Below are positions 28,570 through 37,270 of a DNA stretch of 64,000 nucleotides, one piece after another. This DNA is from Emergencia timonensis. GTDB taxonomy: Bacteria; Bacillota; Clostridia; Peptostreptococcales; Anaerovoracaceae. The position numbers and the translations under genes were made by a program. The notes under the pieces were generated by a model, which saw nothing but the letters and a program-made list of their open reading frames with translations, was not told the DNA's origin and made no database searches. The DNA lies in contig NZ_FLKM01000008.1 in NCBI RefSeq assembly GCF_900086585.1, positions 62,001-126,000 on the forward strand, given 5' to 3'. Positions within the stretch are counted from its first letter, which is position 1. Each line of letters begins with the position of its first letter.

Positions 28570-29077
28570 ATCTAAAAAACGCCTCATATTCCCTTCGTAA
28601 CATGGAATAAATAATCTGATCCAGATAGCCTCTTTCTGCTTTATAGTTCTGACGCAGCACCCCATCTCGATGCATACCCAGGCTCTCATAAAGTTTGATC
28701 CCGATTAAATTGTCAGGATATACGTCCAGCCAGAAGCGGTTCGTCTCCGTTTCCTCAAAAGCGAATTTCAGCAGCGCCTCCATGGCTTCTCTGCCAAATC
28801 CGACGGCCTTCTCAGAAATTGCAATTCGTCTCAGTTCGAAAATAAACGACTTGAAGTCCAACCTGATCAAGGCATATCCTACCACAGCATCGTCCTCTTT
28901 CCGTCTAAAAACCAGCAGAAGATGATTTGGATCTGCAATCTCCGCTACATGCTCCTCATAAGTGCCAATCCACAAATAATCCCGATTTTCCGGATGGGAC
29001 TCCAGCATGATAATTGTATCAATATCCTTCTCACAGGCCTCTGTTATAACCAATCTTTTTGTTTCTATATCTTTCAT
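28568..29077 (-). CDS. GNAT-family N-acetyltransferase (RimJ/RimL-like)
   Basis: A 169-aa acetyl-CoA-dependent acetyltransferase. It begins MKDIETKRLVITEACEKD, as in the RimJ/RimL group, and shows the acetyl-CoA-binding loop (EKAVGFGREAMEALLKFAFEE) near residue 95 and the C-terminal NLIGIKLYESLGMHRDGVLRQ, where the Tyr/Leu-Gly pair is typical. The substrate may be a protein N-terminus or a small amine and cannot be told from the sequence. It is 88 bases downstream of sigH with no terminator between, so read-through is possible. Confidence 0.85.
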   Translation of the reverse strand: MKDIETKRLVITEACEKDIDTIIMLESHPENRDYLWIGTYEEHVAEIADPNHLLLVFRRKEDDAVVGYALIRLDFKSFIFELRRIAISEKAVGFGREAMEALLKFAFEETETNRFWLDVYPDNLIGIKLYESLGMHRDGVLRQNYKAERGYLDQIIYSMLRREYEAFFR

Positions 29078-29165
29078 GAGCGCACCTCCTAATACGTCCT
29101 ATCATATCACAGTCCGCCTCACCTGTATCCAGCCAATCTCACGAAAAGTCACCCAACCAAAACCG

Positions 29166-29786
29166 TCATATTTCGAGATAGCTCTGTATCTTCTTCTTAA
29201 TTCTCTGCATTGCATTATCGACTGTTTTCGTCGGTCTGCGCAGCCTAAAAGCGATTTCCCTGTAAGTCTTTCCTTTCAGCATCTCATTCCAGACCTTATT
29301 CTCAAAGGGGCTGAAGATATCCTGCTCATTGGCTTTGAGATAATCAACAACCTCCTTCATCAGCATCATACTGACCGGATCTGTCTCCGGACTGGTTGCC
29401 GCTAATTTTTCTGAGAGAGATTGAATCTCATCACTGTCAGTTTCTTCTCCCGCGCTGAGAGATACCGACTCATTCAAAATCTGGTGTTTTTGCCGATTTG
29501 CATGTTTGATCGCCGTTATAATTTGTCGGTTCACACAGAGCTCTGCAAAGGTTCGAAAGGATGCTTCGCTCTCTTCATCAAAGTCACGAATCGCTTTGAA
29601 AATGCCAATCATCCCTTCCTGAATGACGTCCTCATTATCTCCTCCGGCAATAAAATAAGTCTTTGATTTGATCTTCGCCAGTTCCTTGTATTTATCAATT
29701 AAATACTCGTAAGCCGTGCTGCTGCCTTCCTGGGCCATTTTCACGATGGACTCATCAGAAAGCAGATTCAGTTCCTTATTTTCCAT
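29166..29786 (-). CDS. sigH: RNA polymerase sigma-H factor
   Basis: A 206-aa sigma-70-type factor of the SigH/Spo0H group, which directs early sporulation and stationary-phase genes in Bacillus and Clostridia. Region 2 contains YKELAKIKSKTYFIAGGDNEDVIQEG split over two helices, then MIGIFKAIRDFD and FRTFAELCVNRQIITAIK; region 4 has FENKVWNEMLKGKTYREIAFRL. Its start overlaps the end of rlmB by 11 bases, and the rlmB-sigH order is conserved in Clostridia. It is evidence for a sporulating ancestry, not proof that the organism sporulates. Confidence 0.93.
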   Translation of the reverse strand: MENKELNLLSDESIVKMAQEGSSTAYEYLIDKYKELAKIKSKTYFIAGGDNEDVIQEGMIGIFKAIRDFDEESEASFRTFAELCVNRQIITAIKHANRQKHQILNESVSLSAGEETDSDEIQSLSEKLAATSPETDPVSMMLMKEVVDYLKANEQDIFSPFENKVWNEMLKGKTYREIAFRLRRPTKTVDNAMQRIKKKIQSYLEI

Positions 29787-30663
29787 CTCTCTGTTTTCTT
29801 ACCTCATACATCAAAATCGCCGCCGCGTTGGATGCGTTTAATGATGTTATTTTTCCAACCATAGGCATGGATACGATATAGTCACACTTTTTTCTGACCA
29901 GTTGGCTGATACCAGTACCCTCACTGCCGATTACCAGAGCAATTTTGCCAGTCAGGTCCTGATTGTAATAATTTACGCCGCCCATATCGCAGGCCGCAAT
30001 CCACATACCGTCTTCCTTCAGTCGGTCAATCGTCTGTCCGATGTTGGAGACTTTTACACATGGAAGATATTCAATTGCGCCTGCCGAAGCTTTGGCGACT
30101 ACCTCCGTCAATCCGCAGGAGCGTCGCTTTGGAATAATAAGGCCGTGCGCTCCAGCACACTCGGCCGTTCTCATGATGGCGCCTAAGTTGTGCGGGTCTT
30201 CTAAATTGTCCAAAATGATGATAAAGGGTTCCTCACCTTTTGCTTTGGCCAAGGCGTAAATATCTTCAAGTTCTGCATAACTGTATGCAGAAGCATATGC
30301 GACGACCCCCTGATGATTTCCGCCGGCAGCAATCCTGTCGAGAGTGATTTTATCACTCTGATAAATAGGAATCTGCTTATCCTTTGCCATACCGATAATC
30401 TTCGTAATAGAACCTTCTGCCCCCTTCCCAATCAAAAGCTTTTCAATTTCTCTATCGTTCTTCAGGGCTTCAATCACAGGATTTCTGCCGATAATGACAT
30501 TCTCTGAAATCATTTCCTCAAATGCCGCAGGCGCCTCCTGCCTCACAGTCCTTGCCGGTCTAACCGGCCGCTGGCTTCGTTCTTCTGCTCTTGGAACATA
30601 ACGTTTCCCCTTGCGTCCGTTAATTTCTTCCCAGTTTCTCTTGTTTTTTTTCTTTTCTGCCAT
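29776..30663 (-). CDS. rlmB: 23S rRNA 2'-O-methyltransferase RlmB (SpoU family)
   Basis: RlmB methylates the ribose of a guanosine in the 23S peptidyl-transferase region. The 295-aa protein has a basic N-terminal extension of about 50 residues (KKKNKRNWEEINGRK, RSQRPVRPAR), a substrate-binding domain (ENVIIGRNPVIEALK) and a SPOUT domain with NLEDPHNLGAIMRTAEC, IPKRRS and the knotted SAM-binding LVIGSEGTGIS and SMPMVGKITSLNAS. It starts three bases after folA and overlaps sigH. Confidence 0.93.
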   Translation of the reverse strand: MAEKKKNKRNWEEINGRKGKRYVPRAEERSQRPVRPARTVRQEAPAAFEEMISENVIIGRNPVIEALKNDREIEKLLIGKGAEGSITKIIGMAKDKQIPIYQSDKITLDRIAAGGNHQGVVAYASAYSYAELEDIYALAKAKGEEPFIIILDNLEDPHNLGAIMRTAECAGAHGLIIPKRRSCGLTEVVAKASAGAIEYLPCVKVSNIGQTIDRLKEDGMWIAACDMGGVNYYNQDLTGKIALVIGSEGTGISQLVRKKCDYIVSMPMVGKITSLNASNAAAILMYEVRKQRDGK

Positions 30664-30666
30664 AGC

Positions 30667-31155
30667 TTACTTTCTCCTATATTCAAAAAACTGATAGCGG
30701 ATACCTTTTTCTTCCTGCACCTCGCTTTGCCATACCACTTCAAATTCGGCCATCTCGTCTAAGTTCACAAACCAGGTATCTGCCTCGAATTTCTCATAGA
30801 TCTTTGTTATGTAGCATGTGTCGCATTTGGACAAAAAATCCCTGTAAACCTTGCCGCCTCCAATAATAAAGACATCATCACTATGATAGCGGTTCAAAGC
30901 TTTGTCCAGCTCACTCTCAGAGTGTGCGACCAAAACCCCCTGGGGGCTGTAATCCTCTCTGCTGGTTAAAACGATGTTATCTCTGCCCGGCAATGGTTTG
31001 CCGCCAGGCAGGCTTTCCAAAGTCGGCCGTCCCATCACTACGGTCTTTCCCTTCGTTCGCTCTTTAAAGTACTTCAAATCACCAGGGATGTGACAGAGCA
31101 GACCTCCGTTCTTTCCAATGGCCCAATTTTCATCTGCTGCAAGTATGAGTTTCAT
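30667..31155 (-). CDS. folA: Dihydrofolate reductase
   Basis: Reduces dihydrofolate to tetrahydrofolate with NADPH. The 162-aa protein has ENWAIGKNGGLLCHIPGDLKYFK (substrate loop with the acidic residue Asp in PGDLKYF), VVMGRPTLESLP and the FIIGGGKVYRDFL glycine motif; all are typical of bacterial DHFR. It follows thyA and precedes rlmB, so thymidylate synthesis (which yields dihydrofolate) and its recycling are encoded together. It is 81 bases from thyA; that spacer has a small AAAAGTTA/TAACTTTT hairpin at about 31198-31220. Confidence 0.95.
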   Translation of the reverse strand: MKLILAADENWAIGKNGGLLCHIPGDLKYFKERTKGKTVVMGRPTLESLPGGKPLPGRDNIVLTSREDYSPQGVLVAHSESELDKALNRYHSDDVFIIGGGKVYRDFLSKCDTCYITKIYEKFEADTWFVNLDEMAEFEVVWQSEVQEEKGIRYQFFEYRRK

Positions 31156-31236
31156 CTATCCGTCCTTTCTATCCTTCCTGCTTTCATGGCTCCTGCCCCA
31201 AAAGTTATCAAGGTTAACTTTTGCGCGTCAGCGCCC

Positions 31237-32076
31237 TTATATGGCTATCGGTATATTTTTAATCTGCGGGTTTTTCTGGTAGTTCTCGATCACCAGATCG
31301 TCTGTCGTAAAATCGTAGAAGTCCTTTATATCCGGATTCAGTCTGAATTTCGGCGCCGGATACTGGGGCCGCTCTATCAGTTCTTCAATAATCGGGATGT
31401 GTTTATCGTAAATATGAGCGTCAGCAATGACGTGAACCAACTGGCCCGGTTCAAATCCACACACCTGTGCCAACATATGTACCAAAACAGAATACTGCAC
31501 CACATTCCAGTTATTAGCCGCCAAAATATCCTGAGAGCGCTGGTTTAAAATCGCGTTCAGCTTGTTCCCTGTCACATTAAAGGTCATACTGTAGGCACAC
31601 GGTTCCAATCCCATTTCCATCAAGTCACTGAAGTTGTAGATATTAGTCATAATCCGTCTCGATTGAGGTGTATTTTTGAGCTGCCAGATGACGTTATCCA
31701 CCTGGTCCATCTCGCCCTGCTTAAACCTATAGTTCACACCCAGCTGATAACCATAGGCTTTGCCGATGGAGCCATTTTCGTCGGCCCATTCATCCCAAAT
31801 GCGGCTCTTCAGGTCTTTGATGTTGTTGGATTTTTTCTGCCAAATCCAAAGCATCTCATCAACTGCCGATTTAATAGCAGTTGGACGCAGGGTCAAAGCA
31901 GGAAACTCATCCTGCAGATTGTAGCGGTTAACTACACCGAAAGTCTTAATCGTATAAGCCGGAGAGCCGTCTTCCCACCTAGCACGAACCTCCTGGCCTT
32001 CGGTAGAAAATCCGTGATCCAAAATCTCACGGCACATATTCACAAATAATCCGTCTGCTTTACTCATCGCTATCAC
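31237..32076 (-). CDS. thyA: Thymidylate synthase (ThyA, phi3T-like subgroup)
   Basis: Methylates dUMP to dTMP with methylene-tetrahydrofolate. The 279-aa protein belongs to the group of Bacillus phage phi3T/ThyA: IWDEWADENGSIGKAYGYQLG, SSRRI-type SRRIMTNIYN, the catalytic Cys in LEPCAYSMTFNV (where E. coli-type enzymes have PPCH), LNQRSQDILAANNWN and HVIADAHIYDKHI. The His after the catalytic Cys is Ala here, as expected in this subgroup (Val in ThyP3). Translation starts at MIAMSKADG or three codons later at MSKADG. The start overlaps the mrnC stop by four bases. Confidence 0.94.
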   Translation of the reverse strand: MIAMSKADGLFVNMCREILDHGFSTEGQEVRARWEDGSPAYTIKTFGVVNRYNLQDEFPALTLRPTAIKSAVDEMLWIWQKKSNNIKDLKSRIWDEWADENGSIGKAYGYQLGVNYRFKQGEMDQVDNVIWQLKNTPQSRRIMTNIYNFSDLMEMGLEPCAYSMTFNVTGNKLNAILNQRSQDILAANNWNVVQYSVLVHMLAQVCGFEPGQLVHVIADAHIYDKHIPIIEELIERPQYPAPKFRLNPDIKDFYDFTTDDLVIENYQKNPQIKNIPIAI

Positions 32077-32462
32077 TCCTCAATTCTCTTCAATGCTTCA
32101 AGTACCACTTCTTCAAGACGCTGCGCCTGTCCGTCTAAATAGAGAAATCCCATCAACGCTTCAAAAGCCGTGGCTAACTTATACGTCACCGCATCGGCAC
32201 TTCTGGCTTTTGAGGCCGTTTTTCGGTTCCGCGCCCGCTTAATAAGGCCGACTTCTTCTTCTGACAGAAAGTCCGCCATCAAAGATTTGACAGCTTTTGC
32301 CTGTCCCGCGGCGCAAACGTATTTGATGGCCGCCTTGTGCAACCTGTCCGCATTTTGCTGTCCGCTGTCCATTACATATTTTCTTGCATATATTTCATAA
32401 ACGGCATCGCCTAAAAAAGCCAATGCCGTTGTATTAATTTCCCTTGGATTCAATTTTTCCAT
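32073..32462 (-). CDS. mrnC: Mini-ribonuclease III
   Basis: Mini-RNase III trims 23S rRNA precursors in Firmicutes; it has an RNase III catalytic domain without the double-stranded-RNA-binding domain. The 129-aa protein carries LAFLGDAVYEIYARKYV (catalytic Asp and Glu) and RKTASKARSADAVTYKLATAFEALMGFLYL (second catalytic Asp/Glu set). It lies directly behind cysS (one base between) and overlaps thyA by four bases, as is common in Clostridia. Confidence 0.95.
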   Translation of the reverse strand: MEKLNPREINTTALAFLGDAVYEIYARKYVMDSGQQNADRLHKAAIKYVCAAGQAKAVKSLMADFLSEEEVGLIKRARNRKTASKARSADAVTYKLATAFEALMGFLYLDGQAQRLEEVVLEALKRIEE

Positions 32463-32463
32463 A

Positions 32464-33870
32464 TTATTCTTTTATGATCTGCACACCCTGCGGCGTATCC
32501 TTCAAAGTAATACCTTTTTCTTTTAACAGGTCTCTGATTTCGTCAGCTCTGGCAAAGTTCTTCGCCTTCCTGGCTTCCTGTCTCTCATCAACCAGCTTTT
32601 GAATTTCCGGGTCCACTCCCTCGTCAGCTTTGCCCTGCAGCAGTCCCAGAACATCAGCAAATTCCATCAAAGTCTTCAGAGACTTCTGAGCGAATTCCTT
32701 TGTGGCCCCGTCTTTGACTGCGGTGTTGATCGCCGTAATCAATTCAAATACGGCACTGATCGCATCTGCTGTGTTGAGGTCGTCGTCCATCACTCTGATG
32801 AAGTCCTGGCGATACTTGTCATAACCGGCCAGCTGTTCTTTTTCGCTGTCTGTCATGGTCCCGTCCGTACCTGCAGTGGTCAGGTATACCAGGTTTTCCT
32901 TGCAGTTTTCCATTCTGGCAAGACCATTTTTCGCCTGATCCATCAAAGCGTCGCTGAAATTGATTGGACTTCTGTAATGGCCTGACAGCAGGAAGAATCG
33001 GATCACTTCGCCGTCATACTCCTTCAAGATATCTCTTACGGTAAAGAAGTTGCCCTTTGATTTTGACATCTTCTCGTTATCTATGGTAATATAGCCGTTA
33101 TGCATCCAATAGTGGGCAAAAGGCGAACCATTGCAGCACTCTGACTGAGCGATTTCGTTTTCATGATGCGGAAACTGCAGATCCTGCCCGCCGGCATGAA
33201 TGTCGATGGTCTCCCCTAGGTGTTTCTTAGACATGGCCGAGCATTCGATATGCCAGCCTGGTCTTCCCATTCCCCAAGGAGATTCCCAGGCGATCTCATC
33301 CTCTGTCTTTCTCGCCTTCCAGAGAGCAAAGTCGAGAGGGTCCTGTTTTACCTCGCCAACTGCAATTCTTGCGCCTGACTCCAAATCGTCAATATTCTGT
33401 TTAGACAGTTTGCCGTATTCAGGAAACTTTCTGGTGGAGAAATACACATCGCCGTCGGCTTCATAGGCATAACCTTTTTCCACCAAAGTCTCAACGAACT
33501 TGACGATATCCTGGATGTGTTCTGATACCTTCGGGTGGACGTCAGCTTTTCTCACATTAAGCGCCGCTGCATCTTTGTAGTATTCTTCAATATACTTCTC
33601 TGATACTTCCGGAGCAGTGCTTCCTTCTTCTCTGGCCTTGTTGATAATCTTGTCGTCAACGTCGGTAAAGTTCTGGACAAATTTTACCTTATTTCCTCTG
33701 TATTCCATATACTTTCTCAAAGTGTCGAATACGACAAAGGGTCTCGCGTTGCCTATATGAAAGAAATTATATACGGTAGGGCCACAGACATAGATAGAAA
33801 CTTCCCCTTCTTTAATCGGTTTGAATTCCTCTTTTTTTCTAGTCAGTGTGTTATATATTTTCATCTTCAT
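32464..33870 (-). CDS. cysS: Cysteinyl-tRNA synthetase
   Basis: Class I aminoacyl-tRNA synthetase charging tRNA-Cys. The 468-aa protein has the zinc-site Cys in IYVCGPTVYNFFHIGNARPF (with the HIGN signature), PGWHIECSAMS with the zinc ligands, and KMSKSKGNFFTV (KMSKS). The C-terminal helical part ends ARADEIRDLLKEKGI. The gene starts inside the 3' end of cysE (20-base overlap), a pairing common in Firmicutes, linking cysteine synthesis to its use. Confidence 0.97.
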   Translation of the reverse strand: MKMKIYNTLTRKKEEFKPIKEGEVSIYVCGPTVYNFFHIGNARPFVVFDTLRKYMEYRGNKVKFVQNFTDVDDKIINKAREEGSTAPEVSEKYIEEYYKDAAALNVRKADVHPKVSEHIQDIVKFVETLVEKGYAYEADGDVYFSTRKFPEYGKLSKQNIDDLESGARIAVGEVKQDPLDFALWKARKTEDEIAWESPWGMGRPGWHIECSAMSKKHLGETIDIHAGGQDLQFPHHENEIAQSECCNGSPFAHYWMHNGYITIDNEKMSKSKGNFFTVRDILKEYDGEVIRFFLLSGHYRSPINFSDALMDQAKNGLARMENCKENLVYLTTAGTDGTMTDSEKEQLAGYDKYRQDFIRVMDDDLNTADAISAVFELITAINTAVKDGATKEFAQKSLKTLMEFADVLGLLQGKADEGVDPEIQKLVDERQEARKAKNFARADEIRDLLKEKGITLKDTPQGVQIIKE

Positions 33871-34522
33871 TCCCTTTCTGGTTTTGCTTATTTAACTGAT
33901 TGAGCTTGTTCTCCAGCATAACAATTCTTCTGCGCAGACATTCCAGCTCAGTAGCGACAGGGTCCGGCAGGTTAACCTGGTTTAAGTCCGCTGTGCTTTC
34001 CCCGTATCTTTTAACGATCTTCCCCGGAATACCTACGACAGTACATCCCGGTGGAATTTCATTGAGCACGATGGAGCCCGCACCGATTTTCACATCGTCG
34101 CCGACCTTAAACGGACCGAGGACTCTCGCCCCGGAACTGACAATCACTCTGTTCCCGATGGTAGGATGCCGCTTTCCAGTATCTTTTCCCGTGCCGCCCA
34201 AAGTGACACCCTGATACAGGGTTACATCGTCGCCGATTTCGGTCGTCTCGCCGATGACCACCGCCATCCCGTGGTCGATAAAACACCTGCGGCCGATGGT
34301 CGCACCTGGATGAATTTCTACACCAGTCAGCCATCTGGCGAACTGTGAAATAATTCTGGCAAGCAGTTTTACTTTGTGTTTATACAGAGAATGGGCCGGT
34401 TTATGGAAAATAAGCGCCCAAACACCCGGATAACACAGCAAAACCTCTATGCTGTTTCTTGCTGCCGGGTCTTTTTTGAGTACTGTCTGAATATCTTCGT
34501 GAACGTCCCTAAAGAATGCCAT
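33851..34522 (-). CDS. cysE: Serine O-acetyltransferase
   Basis: Makes O-acetylserine from serine and acetyl-CoA, the first step of cysteine synthesis. The 223-aa protein is the short SAT form: an N-terminal helical domain (MAFFRDVHEDIQTVLKKDPA), then a left-handed beta helix with hexapeptide repeats and the catalytic IDHGMAVVIGETTEIGD (Asp-His), and VTLGGTGKDTGKRHPTIG. The C-terminal tail is longer than usual and helical (ELECLRRRIVMLENKLNQLN), perhaps a coiled coil. It overlaps cysS by 20 bases. Confidence 0.95.
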   Translation of the reverse strand: MAFFRDVHEDIQTVLKKDPAARNSIEVLLCYPGVWALIFHKPAHSLYKHKVKLLARIISQFARWLTGVEIHPGATIGRRCFIDHGMAVVIGETTEIGDDVTLYQGVTLGGTGKDTGKRHPTIGNRVIVSSGARVLGPFKVGDDVKIGAGSIVLNEIPPGCTVVGIPGKIVKRYGESTADLNQVNLPDPVATELECLRRRIVMLENKLNQLNKQNQKGNEDENI

Positions 34523-34596
34523 CTCGATTCATCCTTTCATAGATAAAAAATTAGTGCTGTATTTATACCCAAAATTTCCCGCTTCACGCAAATAAA

Positions 34597-35073
34597 TTAT
34601 TCAACTGTCACAGTTTTTATAACGACTGGTTTAATTGGATCGTCCATTCTGCCTCGCGGAACGTTGGCGATTTCAAGAGCTACCTCGACACCCTCCGTAA
34701 TCTTTCCAAATGCGGCATATTCGCCGTCCAGGTGTGGTGCATCTGCAACCATAACGAAGAACTGGGAGCCTGCTGAATCCGGAACCATAGTTCTAGCCAT
34801 GGACAAAACGCCAGTTGTGTGCTTCAGGTCGTTCTTCACGCCATTGGAGTTGAATTCCCCTTTGATGGTGTATCCCGGGCCGCCCGTGCCGTTGCCTTGC
34901 GGGCATCCGCCCTGAATCATGAAACCTGGAATCACTCTGTGGAAGGTCAGTCCATCATAGAATCCATCTTTCGCTAACTTTTCAAAATTTTCTACTGTGA
35001 TCGGCGCGATGTCTTCATATAATTCACCTGTCATAACGCCGCCGTTTTCCATTTCAATGATTACTTTTTTCAT
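34597..35073 (-). CDS. Peptidyl-prolyl cis-trans isomerase, cyclophilin type
   Basis: A 158-aa cytoplasmic cyclophilin that speeds proline isomerisation during folding; no signal peptide. Motifs: [25 protein letters not shown] with the catalytic Arg, [21 protein letters not shown], and [14 protein letters not shown]. The Trp of the classical cyclosporin site is absent. It follows the Nudix gene after three bases and lies 74 bases upstream of cysE, so it may join the same transcript. Confidence 0.95.
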   Translation of the reverse strand: MKKVIIEMENGGVMTGELYEDIAPITVENFEKLAKDGFYDGLTFHRVIPGFMIQGGCPQGNGTGGPGYTIKGEFNSNGVKNDLKHTTGVLSMARTMVPDSAGSQFFVMVADAPHLDGEYAAFGKITEGVEVALEIANVPRGRMDDPIKPVVIKTVTVE

Positions 35074-35076
35074 TTT

Positions 35077-35541
35077 TTATTCTCCTTTGTATCTCAATTT
35101 ATAATAGGTCATTCCATTGTGTTCCTCTTCAAGTATACCCCAAATCTCATCATTAAAAAACTTCGGGTATACGTGCTCCAACTGTCCGATTTCATCTCTG
35201 GACAGAAACTTGACTTCCCGCAGTACCTGTTTGCCTTCCTCCAGCTCTGGATCACTGCCCAAAGCCAGTTCTCCGCCTACGATCTTTCCGATCATATAAT
35301 TGACAAACCGCTGTCCCCGCTCTGGAGAAACCTCTTCAATATGCCATGCGACACCGTGAATTTCAACGTCGAGGCCCGTCTCTTCCTTGCTTTCCCTTAC
35401 CGCAGCTTCGATGGAGTTTTCCCCTTCTTCAATGCCGCCGCCGGGCACCATCCAGATATCGCGGTTCTCGTGATGCTGCTTCACCATCAAAATTTTGCCC
35501 TCTTCGTTCTGCAGTACAACTCTTACGCCACCTACCCACAT
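35077..35541 (-). CDS. Nudix hydrolase
   Basis: A 154-aa hydrolase of nucleoside-diphosphate-linked compounds. The Nudix box is complete: GGIEEGENSIEAAVRESKEE followed by TGL, with Gly, Glu, Arg-Glu and the metal-binding Glu-Glu in place. The remaining strands are typical, but the substrate cannot be read from the sequence. Its start overlaps the end of the chromate-transporter gene by ten bases and it precedes the cyclophilin gene by three bases. Confidence 0.92.
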   Translation of the reverse strand: MWVGGVRVVLQNEEGKILMVKQHHENRDIWMVPGGGIEEGENSIEAAVRESKEETGLDVEIHGVAWHIEEVSPERGQRFVNYMIGKIVGGELALGSDPELEEGKQVLREVKFLSRDEIGQLEHVYPKFFNDEIWGILEEEHNGMTYYKLRYKGE

Positions 35542-36056
35542 AATATTGCTCCTATCACGCCCGCGGCAACGACAATTGCAATCGGGCTTACTTTAAATTT
35601 TCCTACAAGGATGACGGTTCCCAAAGTGATCAGACATGGCACCAGGCTGATCGTTTCAAAGGCGCTCTGTCCCATAAAAATCACTGCGGCGCCGATGAGG
35701 CCTACCGTTACCGGCCTGATACCTGCAAAAGCACCTTCAATGGCCTTGCTCTCCTTAAATTTGCTGATAAAGTAGCATGCCAAGGTAACAAGGAGAAAGG
35801 AAGGCATAGCAACACCAAGGGTGGCAGCAAAAGCGCCGGCATAACCTGCGCAGTTAAATCCAACATAGGTTGCCGCATTGACGGCCATAGGGCCAGGCGT
35901 CACCTGGGATATGGCTACGAGATTGGAGAACTCATCGGCTGACATGAGCCCAAAGGACTGCGCTCCCTGATAAATCATAGGAAGCATGGCCATTCCCCCT
36001 CCAAACCCGAAAACGCCGATCTTGGCAAATACTAAAAACAGTTTCAGGTAAATCAC
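35532..36056 (-). CDS. Chromate transporter half-protein, second of the pair
   Basis: A 174-aa membrane protein of the CHR family, short-chain type. It shows the N-terminal motif FAKIGVFGFGGGMAMLPMI, then SQVTPGPMAVNAATYVGF, and about five or six membrane helices. CHR short proteins work as pairs of opposite orientation; the partner is the upstream gene, overlapping by four bases. Family members expel chromate or import anions such as sulfate; which applies here is unknown. The nearby cysE and cysS genes make a sulfur-related anion conceivable, but that is speculation. Confidence 0.93.
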   Translation of the reverse strand: MIYLKLFLVFAKIGVFGFGGGMAMLPMIYQGAQSFGLMSADEFSNLVAISQVTPGPMAVNAATYVGFNCAGYAGAFAATLGVAMPSFLLVTLACYFISKFKESKAIEGAFAGIRPVTVGLIGAAVIFMGQSAFETISLVPCLITLGTVILVGKFKVSPIAIVVAAGVIGAILCG

Positions 36057-36640
36057 TGGGATTCACCTCCGTTTCCATTCTTTTTCTCTTTGACTGCAGT
36101 ATAAATCAAGCCTGCAAGAATGCCGGCCACGATAGCCCATACCGCATTGACGCTAAAGACCGCAATGGCTACAAAAGACAGCAGCGCAAGAACCCACTGA
36201 AAAGGTCCTTTCAGGACCTGTCTGCCGACTTTATAGGCAGAATATGCGATCAGTCCTGTGGCAGCGGCTTTGATGCCTGCCAGGGCCCCGTTTACATATC
36301 GGTTCTCGCCAATACCAGCGAGAACTTTGATGACCAGAATGATGATGATAAAGCTGGGCAGGATGACGCCGATGGTGGCGACGATCGCACCCAGTATGCC
36401 TTTCTTTGTCTGCCCGATATAGGTCGCCATATTGATTGCGATGACGCCAGGCAAGCCCTGACTGACTGCGATGCAGTCCACAGCTTCTTCCTCGGTCATC
36501 CACTTCTTTTTATCTACGACGATATCTTGAATCAGAGGGATCATAGCCATCCCTCCTCCTATTGTAAACAGTCCTAACTTAAAGAAGGTCCAAAAAAGCT
36601 GTAAAAACAGATTGTTTTTTACTTTTTCTAATTTACTCAT
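36053..36640 (-). CDS. Chromate transporter half-protein, first of the pair
   Basis: A 195-aa short-chain CHR protein. It begins after a basic N-terminus with FKLGLFTIGGGMAMIPLIQDIV, then VSQGLPGVIAINMATYIG, and has about six membrane helices. It is the upstream partner of the 174-aa gene, with ATGA overlap. Together the two make one transporter of the size of a long-chain ChrA. It is preceded by the TRIC-family gene with a one-base gap. Confidence 0.93.
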   Translation of the reverse strand: MSKLEKVKNNLFLQLFWTFFKLGLFTIGGGMAMIPLIQDIVVDKKKWMTEEEAVDCIAVSQGLPGVIAINMATYIGQTKKGILGAIVATIGVILPSFIIIILVIKVLAGIGENRYVNGALAGIKAAATGLIAYSAYKVGRQVLKGPFQWVLALLSFVAIAVFSVNAVWAIVAGILAGLIYTAVKEKKNGNGGESQ

Positions 36641-36641
36641 T

Positions 36642-37250
36642 CTAATCCAGCTTCACTTTTCCTAAATGCAAATTTTTGAATATCGCTACCAGTCTGATTA
36701 CCAGCGTCACACCAAAGCAGACGTACATAGCCAAACCAGTGCCAATATATTTATATGATACAGCAAAGGCGATTGCCCCTAAAATCGACGCCACTGCGTA
36801 AACTTCTCGTCTGAAGCAGCGAGGGATTTCCTGTACAAAGACATCCCGCAAAACGCCTCCAAAGGTGCCCGTCAGCACCGCCAGGGCTATGATGACATAA
36901 ATATCCCCGTGTCCGCTGCGGACCGCGACCTGCGAACCGATGGCGGTAAATGCCGCCAAACCGAAACCGTCAGCTACCGATACCAGATGAGAGATCTTGT
37001 CGATCTTTTTATAAAAAAAGATGACCGCAGCTGCCGTCAGCAAACTGACGATGGCATACATGGGATTAGCCAGGGATGCCGGCAGGCTTTGGTTAATCAA
37101 GACGTCTCTGATGATGCCTCCTCCGATAGCGGTAATGATTGCCATAAAACAAATGCCATAGTAGTCAAGCTCCCTTTCGATGGCAACCACCGCCCCTGAC
37201 ACAGCAAAGGCGACGGTTCCGATCCATTCCATTACAGTTATAAAATCCAC
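36642..37250 (-). CDS. TRIC/UPF0126 family membrane protein
   Basis: A 202-aa protein with seven predicted membrane helices in two repeats of three plus one. It carries the repeated glycine motifs FAVSGAVVAIE / AIGGGIIRDVL and LAAFTAIG / GTFGGVLRDVF. Bacterial relatives form trimeric cation channels like the TRIC channels of animals (family knowledge). It lies 20 bases after proS and one base before the chrA pair, so it is likely in one transcript with them. Confidence 0.92.
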   Translation of the reverse strand: MDFITVMEWIGTVAFAVSGAVVAIERELDYYGICFMAIITAIGGGIIRDVLINQSLPASLANPMYAIVSLLTAAAVIFFYKKIDKISHLVSVADGFGLAAFTAIGSQVAVRSGHGDIYVIIALAVLTGTFGGVLRDVFVQEIPRCFRREVYAVASILGAIAFAVSYKYIGTGLAMYVCFGVTLVIRLVAIFKNLHLGKVKLD

Positions 37251-37270
37251 GTTTTCCTCCTGTAGATGGA